Part shown: in pieces, positions 10,436-41,187 of the stretch | How positions within the stretch are numbered: the stretch's first letter is position 1 | Layout: each line of letters opens with the position of its first letter | NCBI RefSeq assembly: GCF_932294415.1 | Contig: NC_065535.1 | Span: forward strand, 88,676,862 to 88,740,861 | Reading direction: 5' to 3' | From: Quercus robur | Taxonomy: Eukaryota; Streptophyta; Magnoliopsida; Fagales; Fagaceae | Length of the DNA stretch: 64,000 bases | Program-made: the position numbers and the translations under genes | Notes under the pieces: model-generated | Database searches by the model: none | What the model was told of the DNA's origin: nothing | Seen by the model: the letters and a program-made list of their open reading frames with translations, nothing else

Positions 10436-13400
10436 CTAAGTGATCCAGATGCTTCCAAACGCTTCTTCAAGTGCCCTTCTCTTGCTCAGCTCTGCACTCC
10501 ACCCTCCTGCCCTTCCACCTCTCTCTGCTCGGAGCTTCATCGTTTCCTCATCATCAGCAGCATAACCATGGAGGTCGAGTCCCCCTCCAAGAGGAACTGG
10601 TTGTTGTGCCATGCCAGTTGGTCGTGGCTGCCCTCCAGCAAATGTAGGAGCATATTGTCCCTGTGCACCAGTACCATATCCTGTTTGAGAGCTTTGGTTT
10701 GGGGCCTGTCCCAATAAAAAGAAGAAAATGCCATCATTGCTTCTACTCCGTAAAGAGAAGTATCAATATGTTTTCATCTCTTTTAGGCTAGAAAAGTCTA
10801 ACAGAATAAATTCAAAGCATCATGAAGAAAGCATCCAATTGAAAATGGCCAATGGATTCAACAATTAAAATAGAAAACAAGCAAATTAACAATTAACGTT
10901 CTCAAGAATGACCATATCATCTGGTGTATGTCTCAAATGTAACATCTATTGAACTTCTTTGGCATCCTATGATTGTCAATGAGCGGAATAACAAGATCCC
11001 AAGATTGTTCTGGGAGGAGTGCCATTTGAGCTAAAGCTCATTGGCATTCCAAGTAGAATGTCATTGCATGTTCAAAGTATAACAGAAAAAGAAAAGCAAT
11101 CAGTCTTTATGATTTACAGAAATATAACTTTCCCTATACCAGAGCAATGTATAATGTGGACAGTTTTTCCGTTGTATTTTTCTCATTGTACAGTCTTTTT
11201 TTCCCTGTGAATTGACTAGATGTCTAAGCTGCATCTGAGAGACCAGGATAATAGACTCAAACACATACTTGTGTGTGTTAAAATAATTACAAATACGGGT
11301 CCCATCACTGGTTGGAGAACTTCATTTATAATGGTTCTTTGTAAAATCTAAACACTGATAACAGTTAAGACAAACACTTACTCTAACCCATATATGATGC
11401 CTTTCATTGCCAAAAAATTGACATAGGTCATATGTCATTCTTCTCTTACTAGCCCACCCGTTTTGAATCATATGCATCTCCTTGGAGGTCCATCCAACTA
11501 AACCATTTCTCAACCCAGTGTGGTAAAGGCTTGAGAATAAAACCAGACTATTTAATTTAGTAACTCTAGTTCATTGAAAAAGCACAGAGAGAGAGAGAGA
11601 GAGAGAAGAGGGGGGGGGGGGGGGGGGGGGCACCCACAATAGTACATAGGATGTATACAAAGGAAGTGCCAAAAGGGGAAAGAGAGAAAATTAATAAATG
11701 TACACAAACACACAAACAATATATATATATATATATATATTTGATAGGTAAGAAGAATTATATAAATAGTAGACTACTCCATCAAAAAAATGTACTAGGC
11801 AAAGAAAAAATAAGTAGAAATAGAAAATTATGTACAAGAGAAGAGAAGAAAAAGGCCTATGAAGCATCATTCATTCAAATAAGGTCCTGAGCAATAGAAA
11901 CTTAACTGTGGCAACAGTAACTCTGTTCCATCAAATGTTACCCTATGGATTTTAGATAATCAAAAAAATAGTGACCACAATTCCCAAGCTACTGTGCAAT
12001 GTAATATAAGAAGATTCACAAACTCCCCATGCTCCATCAGAGTATGATTCTTTCTCCTTTTAAAAACATTTATAGACATCTCTCTGAATCATTGGAAAGT
12101 CCAAGTAGCAGTAGCAAGAATAATGTGATACTGGCTTTATTATGACAAGTGTAAATCAAGTATCAACTTAAAATTTGAGTAGAAACATCTATTATGCGCA
12201 ATGAAAAGGAACTGCATTGCCACATTCAAGGTATTCTTTATTTATTTATAAGTTTTTTTTTGATAAGTAATTCTTAATTTATTTATTAGTAAATAAATTC
12301 ATTAAAGAAAAGTGCAATCCCAATACACAAGCTGTGTAGCCACATTCCAGGTATTCTAACATTAAAATAATAATAATAAAAAATAAAGCTAAAATGTTGA
12401 TTTATGAAAATAATTTTTAAATTAGGAGCAACACATATACAAAGAACACATAATGTTATCTGATTCAAGGGAGTATAATATTTAATACATGCAGCACCAA
12501 AGATTTCAAGTTACAATGATATATTAATATCACTGCCTATGGGCTCATTCTAAAAGAAAGGCTATTCAGTTGCAACCATTAAAGTAGCAAACCAAGAGTT
12601 GAAAAGGGTCATCACCCAATACTGATCCCAAGTGCAGCCCTAGGAGTGTGGCTTAGATACTTTTCCCTTAGCATTTCTGCATTAATTGGCTCCTCTCAAG
12701 GCTTGAAAAGTGGTCATATGAATTTATATGCTCATAAGTTAGAGTTCGAACTTGCAAGTAGAAAATTAAAATGGGATTGTCCTGCTCTATAAAGCAGAGC
12801 ATTAAATAGAAAATATCAAAAACATGTATATTTTGTCAAAAGTTCAAAAAAAATTAAAGATCCCAAGTTTGCCTTCTGGTTTTTCTATTTTCCCTTTTCT
12901 TGATTTCCCAGCCAATTGAGAAATGTTTTCACTATAGTTAAGAGTCAAGGACAGTCAAATTATCATATATTTCAAGCATTGAAAGCAGTCATCACAGTCA
13001 ATTCAATATCACTTACATGCTTCTAGTTAGTTTATATACTATTGGCAAAAGGTTGCATGACAGATATCAATTAATATGCTCCCAAAAACCTCAAATAAAA
13101 AATTTGACAAAGTATAAACAAATAGAAGGAAAAATAAAATCACACCACTTCACTAGTTCAAGAAAAATATGATAGTTAAAAAAATAATCTCATTTCTCAC
13201 CCCATCAGAATCATTCTGTGCAGGACCCTTGCTTGCAGCCTGAGCTGCAGCCAATTCTTCAGCCTGTTTTAATAATATCACCAGAATTAGTAGGCCTTTA
13301 AGCAAATATTAAAGGACATATCACAAAATTCACCAATGCGAGCAACAGGAACTCATATCATATAATTTTTTTTTTCTCTAGGGCATTAAATAAAAATTAT

Positions 13401-14762
13401 TAAACCAAATCTCAAACCACTTGTTAGGGACAAAGTGGCAGATGTTAGGGAAAGAAAAGTAGAAAACAGAACATTATTCAAGTACCTTCCGAGCTCTGTT
13501 TATCATTATTTGGTCATGATTTTCCTTTTCATACTCTGCGATTTTTGCTTCAATAGCAGGGACATCAATTCCTTCAATCAAGTTAAATGCTGAAACAGAT
13601 TGGTTTTCTTTTTGTTAAAATAGGTACTCATATGTATGGAAATTCAGTAAGGAAAATTAATAAACTTACTCATGTCCTCCACTTCCTCCAAATAATCATT
13701 GTATTCTTTTAGGGACGAAAAATCCTCTTCTCGTTTATTGAATCTACAATTTTGTACAAGTTATAATTAGAGAAGATACTTAAAAATACTACTATAATAC
13801 ACTAGCTAAGAAAAAAAGGGAACAGATAATCAAAACCAGAACCTGATTCAAAAAGCACAAACATTAAAAATGTGTCCCAAGTCATTACCTTTTCTATGAT
13901 TGCTATCAAAACATTATGTGTAGAAGTTGATAAAACAAAAATTCTTTATCTATCCTACATATAGGAAGCTTTGAACGATTGATATGTAAAAACTCCAATA
14001 TTGGCATCTTTTCCTCTTCAGAATTCATGTGTTAGAACAGACCCTTTCTAAAAAGAATAGATCCACTGGTTCTAAATTAGCAGTCATTTAAAACTTGACA
14101 TTGGAGACTGAAGTACACAACCAAAATTATGGACCTCCTACGGACATTCTATCTCTTTTGACTTCCTCACTAACAGTTCATTTGATTAAAAAACTGCTGT
14201 GAATCTAAACAGATCCTTCTGCCATATCAAAGTTCGTATAAAAAGCACTAAATAAGCTTCTTCTAAGCAAAACAACCAATCACAAAGACATATAGAATCA
14301 AAATATCCTACTATCCACAATATCCAAAATCTAAAAATGCCACCATACTTAAAAAGACCCAAATATCCGTACTCATGAGTATCATCATATAACTCACAAC
14401 CCTATTATCAACCAAATTACATTTTAACCTACAACCAAGTTTCAGTAATTCAACTCTTAATAAATTCAGCGAAAGCATGGTAAAAGCTTATGTTAAATAC
14501 ATATGCACTAATTTCCCCTTGTCCTCGGGCTTCAGTAATTGGAACCTAAGGAATAATTCTACATAAATCACGGTAAAAGCAAAGGTTAAATGCATATGCA
14601 CTATTGTTCTCCACATTGTCAAAGCTGAATTGCATTCACATGAAACTAGTTAGATTTTCAATTCTTTACAAATGGACACAGAGAGAGCTATCATTACATG
14701 CTGGCAATCCTCCTCCTGATAGAAATCTCCTTGCTGTGCGGATTAGAACTTGAAACCACCAT
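10436..14762 (-). CDS. MAT1: CDK-activating kinase assembly factor MAT1-like (TFIIH/CAK subunit)
   Basis: Five exons on the minus strand: 14698-14762, 13670-13743, 13486-13589, 13201-13263 and 10436-10705. All junctions are GT-AG and the phases agree, giving 191 residues. MAT1 stabilises the CDK-cyclin H complex of the CDK-activating kinase and links it to TFIIH in the nucleus. The family signature is clear: IFNKREEDFSSLKEYNDYLEE (about 22-42), then NLIEGIDVPAIEAKIAEYEKEN (about 49-70), QIMINRARKAEELAAA, a Gly/Gln/Pro-rich linker, and a conserved end, ELSKRRALEEAFGSIW. The start is supported by an in-frame TAA eight codons upstream. There is no cysteine in the whole product, so the N-terminal C3HC4 RING finger of animal MAT1 is absent. 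From memory the short plant forms such as At4g30820 also lack it. The last intron is about 2.5 kb and holds microsatellites. Confidence 0.94.
11587..11742. repeat. Microsatellite cluster in the last MAT1 intron
   Basis: A (GA)n tract (about 11587-11606), an uninterrupted run of about 20 G (about 11610-11630) and an (AT)n tract (about 11720-11742) lie in the intron between MAT1 exons 4 and 5. On the transcribed strand the G run becomes poly(C). The length of such a run is often wrong in assemblies. Confidence 0.85.
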
Positions 14763-15170
14763 TTTTGTTGCACCCCTCAAACTTTTTTAATTCACTTCCC
14801 TTCTGTTCTGCTCCAACACAACACAACAGAATTCAAGTATTCAAAAGACCCATCACTGCATTTTACTATAACAATTAAAAAAGAGTAACTTTAAATAAAA
14901 AGAGCAGATTTTTAAACCCATACCACGTCAGGAACACCTTTTTTGCAGTTGGGTCCTCAAACCCAAAGATTTAAGCTAAGATTTCTGCACCCAAAAAGAA
15001 AAACACTGGTTCATGATCGCTTATTAAGCGAGCAAGTCTAGTTCGAACCACACTAGTTTTACTAAGGTAAAGGTAAAAGCGTTGAATGAAGACATGTGAA
15101 AAGTTGGGTCAGACATTTTAACAAACACGTACCGGGCATTTTCTGACCAGGCTTGTGGGCACCGAGTTTC

Positions 15171-15206
<36 letters not shown>

Positions 15207-15937
15207 TACTATGCAGTTTTGAGTCTTAAGACAGGATGCTACCAATATAGGAACTGCTAGGGAAATGGGTCCGATTTTAGATTACCGGTCGACCTCAAAT
15301 ATTCTCTCTCTCTCTAGGGCCTAGAATATAAAATCAAGCTATCGTGATTGATTGGTAAATGCCTAAAACTGGAAATAGACAATTTTTTTTTTTTTTTTTT
15401 TTAAAGTAAAAGGTTAGAGAAATTGACAAATTATTCTGTTAGAAGATTATGTTAAGTTCATATTTTCAACATAATATATCCTATAGCTTCTTCTTAAATT
15501 ATGTGTTTAACTTACTAATTATTTCATTCTAAAAAAAAAAAAAAAAACTCACTAATTATTTATATTTAAATTAGCATAAATTAGATTCTAAAAAAATTAA
15601 AAAACAGTAAATAACCAATTTACCTCCACTCTAGGTTTTAGAGTTGAGACAATTCATTTTCTCCGTAACTTATTTTATCTCAAGCATAAAGTAAGGGAAA
15701 ATACATTGTTAATATTTTGGACATTCAATTCACGTGTAAGCTTTTTTCTTTTATCACACATAGAGGATGTAGAATTCTATGAATTACAAGCCCTCACCTT
15801 ATCGCACACACTTGTCCACATGGCCTACACCTATTACCCTTTTAGGTCACTACACACACATTACATAAACAATGCTAACATGAGGTATTATGATAATATA
15901 TAGGGTGTTAAGTTGTTTGCTAGAGGGATTTGCTTTT
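14763..15937. other. Upstream region of MAT1, no further gene
   Basis: This region should contain the MAT1 promoter and 5' UTR. It holds a (GA)n tract at about 15175-15202, a short (CT)n run at about 15304 and A/T homopolymers. I see no convincing open frame. The right edge is the start of the duplicated unit. Confidence 0.45.
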
Positions 15938-17138
15938 GGAATTTGGGGATGGCGTAGTGACTCACTACCTGAGCCAATTTTGGATTCAATTCTTGAATTC
16001 AAAGATTGCATATTAATTCACTTCTTGGGCTAATAAAGACTAACTTCTTCAGTTCCAAATTAATTCATTTTGTAAGTTGGCCCCCTTGGGGAACATGCCA
16101 ATCCATTTTTTTTTCCACTGTTGAGTTAGTATGGCATGTAGTGATTTTTGTAATTTCTCACACGCCATTTAGCTCTTGTCAAGATTGTGTTTCAACGAGA
16201 CATAATGCCCTTTCCATCCCCAAGAGTTTGAAGCCTTTAACTTGACAGTGAAAACAAATTGATTTTTACAAAAGTTGTTCCTCAGAACTATTCCTTATTC
16301 TCCAGAACAGTTTGGCAAGCATGACTTCATTCATTAGAAGCAATTTGGCTTAGAAAAAAAAAATTCCACCATATTCCAAAATATCATTGACCTTTTCAAC
16401 AAAATTTAGACTAAGACCCAAGCAATTGGAGGACTTCACTATTTTTACTCTCAAGTGCTCCTGCACTAAATCTTAAACACCATAAGACAATTAGGACTAA
16501 AGTAAATTGCTCTTTTCTGGGGCGAGTTTGGAATTGCACTTATAGGTTTCATCCTCCCATTCTTGCTCAAATTATTTATTGGAGGGGATAAATAGGCTTA
16601 GAGAGTACACACTTCACATTCAATGCACTTTGTATTTGTGTATCTTTTTGTTAAATTAGATCGTGTAGTAGTTTTAGAGGGAATGAAGTCTGGTGTTAGA
16701 GGGAACAAGACGATGCAAATAACACACACAAGAGACAGTTTTTTTATTTTTTTTATTTTAATATAAAAAATAAAATAAAATAAAAAAAGCTAGAAAAGGG
16801 AGAGTTTATACAGCAGAATAGTTATGGGAAAAAAAAATGTAATCTGCCAATGACGTTTTGACATGATGGCAATTCCAACTTTGTGATCTTGCCAATGCCA
16901 GCAAACAACATACACCCTTGTTGACGCCACTATTATTGTAAACAAACAACTCCATAGTTGACACTATTTTTATTGTATACAAATCACAACGTACCAAATC
17001 AATTGTTGTAAAATTTGTTGTCCCTGGACTTATTGTACATTCTGAAACAACATTAACTGGATAGATAACCGCCACTCTATAGTAAACACATGGAAAAGTA
17101 ATCTTTCCTTCTGATTCCTGGAACAAGCAATAGGGACT

Positions 17139-24000
<6,862 letters not shown>

Positions 24001-24815
24001 TTCCTTGAATGGGAGTTGAGACTTGAGCATGTGGGTATTGGGTAGAATGATATATGAATGGTTCCCACGATGTTTGGTTTGTTGGTTTTGCTGACAAGTA
24101 ACAACAACAATCAAAGCCTGGCTGCTTTTGCTGACACCACTCACCAGCCCTCCACTTTGCCCCCCATATTTTTGGATAATTAAGGGCACGTTTGGTTTGG
24201 GAATTATAGATACAATAAATACGTTTATCTTTCCTCTTATATAATAAATATTGGTCTTATTAATTTAGAGATTTTGTTAACAAATGTCGTAAAGATATTC
24301 TTTTAAAAAATTCTTTTAAAAAGTTTTATGGTAAAGAAAAAAAACTATTGATTTTTTTAATAGTTTTTATATTACTTATAAAGTTGTATTAAAACTTTTT
24401 GAAAATGATTCATTAACAAATGAACATTCATTAACTAGACTATTAAAGAGAGAGTATGCATTTATTATAATTCCTAAGAATTCTATATTTTTCTTCTACA
24501 AATAAAAATTCTAAACTTTTTTCACCACTTGCTTTATATCATTACACTAAGACCAAAATTAATTTTTGGTATAGGTGGATTTGAACCTCATATCTTATTT
24601 GACAACAAAAATTTGACCAATTGAGCTAAATTATTGAATCCCACCTTTTTCCACTATACTTGAGAATTTAAGATTACCATGATGGATGCATACTTTAAAT
24701 AGTATGGGTCATTAATTTATATGAAAACAACATTTCACCAATCATAACTTCATATAACAATGTTTGAAAAAATTGTACCTATAAACTTATTATCGACCAA
24801 AATCTCTATATAATG

Positions 24816-25432
24816 TGTGCACGTCAGAAATGAGACCGTTGGGTCTAGCCTCATTTAGGCTCACAACTTATTTGTAATGTGGGTTTAGGATTTTCTACTT
24901 CGAGTTGTTCTCGGCACAGAGACTCAACGAAGTTGCTCCTCTCTCTCTCTCTCTCTCTTTCTTTCTTCTTGAATCACTCTTTCCTCTACTCTTTGTTTTC
25001 TTGAGAACCTTTCAACAACTTTTTCCTTTCCCCAACTTCTATATTTATAGCTCTGGATTAGTGAAGAGATCATGATTACTGTCATAGTTAGTGCAATTGT
25101 AGATCCAATATCATCAGTTGTAAATGGATGGTTAGGTGGGAGTGGAATGTGATGAAAGTGGCCTTGGAACTTAGTTCCAACTCCAACAGGCATGCCCGGC
25201 AACGGCGTTTCCTGGGCACTGTCGGGCACATTATGGATGGTGGGTTTAGACATTATTATTTCTCTAGTGTTCGGGAATAATTTGCCAAGCAAGGGTCAGG
25301 TGGCAAAATTTGGGCCTGCAGTTAGTGTGGGTTCAGGCTGGGATTTTGGGTAGAAAGAGATTATGACTATGGGCCATGTTGCTAGGCTAAAACTCAAGGC
25401 CCAAATAGATCTGGGTACCTTGGTACCGTACA
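24816..25432 (-). mobile_element. Solo LTR, 617 bp, TSD TAATG
   Basis: The element starts TGTGCACG and ends CCGTACA, with the 5-bp duplication TAATG on both sides (24811-24815 and 25433-25437). On the minus strand it has a TATA box (CTATAAATATAG), which suggests that orientation. It holds no coding sequence; the 122-codon frame inside is part of the LTR. Unit B keeps the unoccupied site (TATATAATGCAATTTC, about 45347-45362) with a single TAATG. The insertion therefore followed the segmental duplication, and internal sequence was later lost by LTR recombination. Confidence 0.9.
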
Positions 25433-25707
25433 TAATGCATTCTAGAAGTAGTCTATTTTGTACATTAAATAAGTTTAGTAATACCAAAAAAAAAAAAATC
25501 ACAATTTTTTTTTTCATAGTAAAATATCATGTTGTGATTGGCGTCTTAGAAAATGGAGTAAATATTAAGAATAAATTCACGTGAAAGTCACGTTGAAGTC
25601 AGGTTGTATTAATTATATAACATGCCATTTTATCAATATGGGAAAGAAAATTTACGTAAACATTGCTCACTTGTGCAAGAAGCAAGGCATATCTTACTTA
25701 ACACATA

Positions 25708-25750
<43 letters not shown>

Positions 25751-26317
25751 GATATAGTCCTACTCCAAAAAAAAAAAAAACACTTTTACTAAATGGAACC
25801 AAACAAGTCTTTATCGGTATTTTGACTCTTTTGACTGTTTGTTGTAAACGGATTTGGGGTCATATCATGATAAAAGGGCTGAGCTCAAACTAGCCAGATT
25901 ACATAAAGCCCAGAAAGAACAAGGGAATGTTTGGTATATGTGTATAAACGCATATTTTCAGTTTTTAAAAAATATTACATTTATTTTTATACATTTTTTT
26001 ACTAACATGTATTTTTAAAAAAACTAAAAACTGTTGTTTAAACACACATAACAAATTGACCCTAATATATGAAGACCCATCTCCGTACCACCAAGTCTTG
26101 TGTTAGGCCTACCACTCCAGAGCCCAGCTCAAAGCCACATTACTTTCCTTTTTTTCTTCTACTTCTTCTTTTTTTTTTTTTTTTTTTTTTTGGGGGGGGG
26201 GTGTTGTAAAAAGAAAAATGCATTCAACTCAGAAACAGAAGGAGCTACATAAGAGAGTCAGGGCATAGCCTGAAATGATAAAGGCCAAACAAATCCGAAA
26301 GTAAAACATCCAAAAGA

Positions 26318-26700
26318 TTAGAGTGGGAGAATTAAATTATAATACAAAACATTAGAAATTTGATAGGTTAATAATCTAGCAAGAGCATTAGCATAGCGAT
26401 TGGCTTCCCGATGGCAATGAGTCACCTTAATTTGAGGAACTTGAGAAATCAAGAGCCTGCAATCAACCACAAGAGAAGAATTAGTAGTGTTAGAATTTCC
26501 AACGTTGTTTATTTGGTCTGCAACTACTTTAGCACCAAATTCAACTTCAAGAACATTAATTTGCGGGTTTAAATACATGATTAAACCTATGGATTAATGC
26601 TCTAGAAGTTGAATTGAATGCTAAAGTAGTTGCAGACCTGATGAAGAATGTTGAAAATTCTAGTGCTGCTAATTCCTCTGATTGCTTTACCACTCATTAC
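26318..26700. pseudogene. Inverted pair of LINE-type RNase H fragments (unit A)
   Basis: The minus-strand frame at 26318-26578 reads like the RNase H domain found at the end of plant non-LTR retrotransposon ORF2. Examples are INVLEVEFGAKVVADQ, an NNVGNSNTTNSSLVVDC stretch and VTHCHREANRYANALARL. Starting about 26590 the plus strand carries a second, shorter piece of the same domain (ALEVELNAKVVADL type). The two face each other as an imperfect palindrome. Flanking AT-rich sequence has no promoter or other exons. The same arrangement is present in unit B, so it predates the duplication. Confidence 0.75.
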
Positions 26701-27946
26701 AAAGTTAAATAAATAAATAAATATATATATATATATAAAAGAAAATTTTAAATAATTAGAACTGACAGGAAATTTGGGGACTGCGTATTGACTCACTACT
26801 TGAGCCAATTTTGGATTCACTTCTTGAGTTCAAAGATTGCATATCAACCCACTTCCTAGGCTAATAAAGACTAACTTCTTGAGTTCAAAATGAATTCATT
26901 TTTTAAGTTAGCCCCCTTGAGAAGCATGCCAATCCATTTTTTTACACTGATGAGTTGGTATGGCATGTGGTGATTTGTGTATTTCTCACACGCCATTTAG
27001 CTCTTGTCAAGATTGTGTTTCAGTGAGGCATAATGCCCTTTCCATCCCCAAGAGTTAGAAGCCTTTAACTTGACAGTGAAAACAAATTGATTTTTACAGT
27101 AGTTGTTCCTCAGAACTTTGGGATTATTCATTATTCTCCAGAACAGTTTGGCAAATATGACTTCATTCATTAGAAGCAATTTTAGCATTCCATCCTCAGA
27201 ACTTTAAAAGAAATCTTCTCAACTATATCCCTAAAATTTTCAACAAAATTTTAGACAAAGATCCAAGCACTTGGAGAACTACACTTTTTTTTACTCTCAA
27301 GTGCTCCTGCACTACATCTTATACACTAAAAGGCAATTAGGACTAAAGTAAAGTGAAGTGCTCCTTTCTGGGGCGAGTTTGGGATTACGCTTATAGATTT
27401 CATCCTCCCACTCTTTCTCAAATTATTTATTGGAGGGGAAAAATAGGTTTAGAGAGTGCACACTTTACATTCAGTGCACATTGTATTTGTGTATCTTTTT
27501 GTTAAATTATACATGTAGTAGTTTTAGAGAGAATGAAGTCTGGTGTTAGAGGGAGGCAGGGAGCTAGATGAAGGAAATAACACACGTCTTTTTTTCTTTT
27601 TCTTTTTTATAAAAAATATAAGCTAGAAAAGGGAGAGTTTATACAGCAGAATAGTTATGGAAAAAAAATGTAATCCACCAATGACGTTTTGACTTGATGG
27701 GAATTCCAACTTTCTGATCTTACCAATGCCAGCAAATAACATACACCCTTGTTGAAACCACTTTTATTGTACAAAAAATAGTTGACACAAATCACAACAT
27801 ACCAACTTAGCAGTTGTGCAATTTGTTGTCCCTGAATCGACTTATTGTACATTCTGAAACAATGTTAGCTGGATGCAGTGGACACAAGGAAAAGTAATCT
27901 TTCCTTCTTATTGCTGGAACAAGCTACAGGAAAAAGAGCGACTTCA

Positions 27947-38483
<10,537 letters not shown>

Positions 38484-38925
38484 TTCTTTGCATGGGGATT
38501 GAGGATGTGGGTATTGGGCAGGAGTAGAATGACTTTGTTTTACTGACAACAACAAGCAGAGCCCGGCTGGTTGAGGATGTGGGTATTAGGTAGGACTTAG
38601 GAGTTGAAACTTGAATGATATATAAATGGTTACTATGATGTTCACTTTCTTTGTTTTACTGACAACAACGAGCAAGCCTGGCTGGCTTTGTCGACATATT
38701 TCTGTCCCACTTTTCTTCCTCTTCCTCCACCCAATGCTCCACAAATTTTGGGTCCATTTTGTGCTCCGCAATTAAAAATGTGGCCAGTGTTGAATTATTT
38801 AATTAAACACCCTCGTTTTTTGTCTGACTCATTTAAGTTATCTAAATAAAGTAAAACAAATAAATAAATACATAAAAAAATCCAACACATTCCCACCATC
38901 ACAGTTTTTTTTTTTAATTTATGAG

Positions 38926-39112
38926 TAAGGCTATCATTATAAACTATCTTATAACATAACTATTGATATGACAAATTCTTGCTAGTTCTAATCTAGACCT
39001 ATCACTTACATCATATTTTTTACTTACTAATAACTATTTTGAAAATGCTAAATTCACGTCAGCAGTTTGTAAAAATGTTATAAAATAGTTTGTGTGTAAC
39101 TTTACTCATGTT
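38926..39112. mobile_element. MITE family with ACTATTTTACAAC-type ends, first of three copies
   Basis: Copies lie at about 38926-39112, 41316-41492 and 47842-48034. Each begins with a form of GTAATGCTAC...AACTATTTTACAAC and ends with its inverse (GTTATAAAATAGTTTGT). They share a core (TATTGATGTGACAAATTCTT). They are non-coding and moderately diverged from each other. Confidence 0.65.
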
Positions 39113-39949
39113 TTATTTATGAGTTCGAATTTGGTAAGGATGAGGTGTAAAACCCATATTTTACACTATCCAATAAGAAATTACCACATCTGCATTTTAG
39201 TTAGAATTCAATACATCCTACCAAACCTAATAACATTTTAATAAACTCCTAATTTGGTTGGATTTATATATGGGTATTAGAATTGATTGGGTGAGGTTGT
39301 GCTTATTCTTAAATATGTGATAAGATGATATGACATGTTGGGATTGGAAGGGTAAAATATAGGTGAATAAAACATAAGTTTTTCACAACGTCCTTACAGA
39401 ATTTAATCTTTTTATTTATTTATTTTATTTAGATAATTTAAATAAGTAAAAGGCAAAAACTTACGATGTTTAATTAAATATTTTGACACTTGTCATATTT
39501 TTATTTGTGAAGTATAGAATGGAGTAAGAAAAGTGGAATAAAATATTTAGACCCAAAATTTGTGAAGCACTAAGTGGAGTTAAAAAAAAAGGGACTCAAG
39601 ATTTGTCGGCAAAACCAGCAGGCTTTGCTTGTCGTTGTTAGCAAAACAAACAAAGTCAACATCAGGGAACCATAAATATATTATATATATTATTTTTGTT
39701 GTTGTCAGCAAAGTCTTTTTTTCTTTACCATAAAAAATATATAAAAGAATTTCCTAAACGAGTGTCTTTATGACATATGTTAACAAAATATCATAATTAA
39801 TAAGAACAGTTTTTTTTTTTTTGAGAGAGGGTAATAAGAACAATATTTATTATATTAGAGGAGAGATAATGTATTTATTTTACCTATAATTACCAAACCA
39901 AACATGTTCTTAATTAAGAGTCCAAATCTTAATTGGTTAGGAGTAGAAT

Positions 39950-40610
39950 CAAGGGCGGAGCCAGTGGGGGGCGAGGGGGGCACCTCCCCCCTGGCTCCTA
40001 AAATTTCCTTGCATATGTAGTCTACTCTAGTTACTCCCTGACATAGAGCAAAAAAGAAAAAGAAAAAAAGAACTCCCACTTGAAACTTGAAAGTGACAAG
40101 AAAAAAGAAAGGAAAAAGAAGTTAATCTTAAAAACCAAACCGTACGTTTTCACCAATTTTACTATTCTTATAAGCAGCTTTGGTCTGTCCCAGTGTTACA
40201 CCTATTTTAGTATTTTTTTTTCTTTTTTATTTAATATCATTATTTTCACAATTTTTACTGTAATATTTTTCACAACATTTTATCATTGAGTGGTGATAGA
40301 GATATTACAAATTTTACTACTTATGTCTTACAAATTGACATCTCACCAACCACAAAAAATAATTTCAAACATATATTCATTATATTGTTTAAGTAATACT
40401 AATCACATTTTTACCACATTTGTTTGTAAAATTTGTAGTAGCTATGACTATGAATTGGTTATTTTTATTTATTTATTTTAATACTATGAAATATATTCAT
40501 ATTTTCTTGCAATTGTTTATTTATTTTGTTATTATTATTGATTAATATTTTTAGATTAATATTGTTTATTAATTTTACCCCCTCTAGACTAAAATCCTAG
40601 CTCTGCCATT
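39950..40610. mobile_element. TIR element, 661 bp, 9-bp TSD
   Basis: GAGTAGAAT is duplicated exactly on both sides (39941-39949 and 40611-40619). The ends are CAAGGGCGGAGCCAG and CTAGCTCTGCCATTG, which are inverted with 12 of 15 positions matching. The target lies in a copy of the SCPL 5'-flank module. A 9-bp duplication suggests Mutator-like mobilisation. Inside are only AT-rich sequence and short frames. Confidence 0.85.
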
Positions 40611-40849
40611 GAGTAGAATGATATATAAATGGTTTCCATGATGTTGACTTTGATTTTTCTTTTCTTTTTTTTTTTTACTGACAGCAACAAGCAAAGCTTG
40701 GCTAGTTATGCTGTCCAATCTTTAGTCCCACTTTTCATACTCCACTCAAAGCTTCACAAATTTTGGGTCCAAATTATTTGCCCAACTTTTTCAACTCCAC
40801 TTTATACTCCACAAATAAAAATGTGGCAAAAGTTGAATTATTGAATTAA

Positions 40850-41187
40850 GGGTAAACTACATTTTTCCATCCCTATCCTATACACTATATTTCAATTTGA
40901 TCCCTAATTTTCAATTGTACCAATTTGGTCTCTAACCTTTCAGTACAGTGTCAATTTAGTCACTGTCGTTATCTTTTGGATAAAAATTGATGATGTGCTT
41001 AATGGCTAAAATAAAAAAATTAGCTTCCATTTATGTGAGAATAAACTAAAATTTTATTTTAGCTATTTGCCATGTTAGCAATTTTCATCCAATATATAAC
41101 AGCAAAGACTAAATTGACACGACACTGAAATGTTAGAGACCAAATTGACACAATTAAAAAGTTAGGGACCGAATGTGTAGTTTATCC
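40850..41187. mobile_element. MITE, 338 bp, 9-bp TSD
   Basis: The ends GGGTAAACTACA and TGTAGTTTATCC are inverted with one mismatch. The flanks TTGAATTAA (40841-40849) and TTTAATTAA (41188-41196) are a 9-bp duplication with one difference. The related module at about 38793-38812 shows the unoccupied sequence (GAATTATTTAATTAAACACC). The arms extend well inwards (CATCCCTA against TAGGGACCGAA). Confidence 0.85.

Noticed and set aside
16806-17126. 106-codon minus-strand frame downstream of SCPL copy A
   Set aside because: It lies after the stop codon of the gene, in 3' flank. The matching region of unit B is broken by indels, so it is not under coding selection.
24001-24189. N-terminal extension of SCPL copy A to an upstream ATG at 24189
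   Set aside because: Copy B does not share this extension, and the hydrophobic signal sequence sits correctly behind the shared MT(N/H)PRG start.
24924-25292. 122-codon minus-strand frame
   Set aside because: It lies entirely within the solo LTR, downstream of its TATA box, and ends in low-complexity Arg/Glu sequence from a (CT)n tract.
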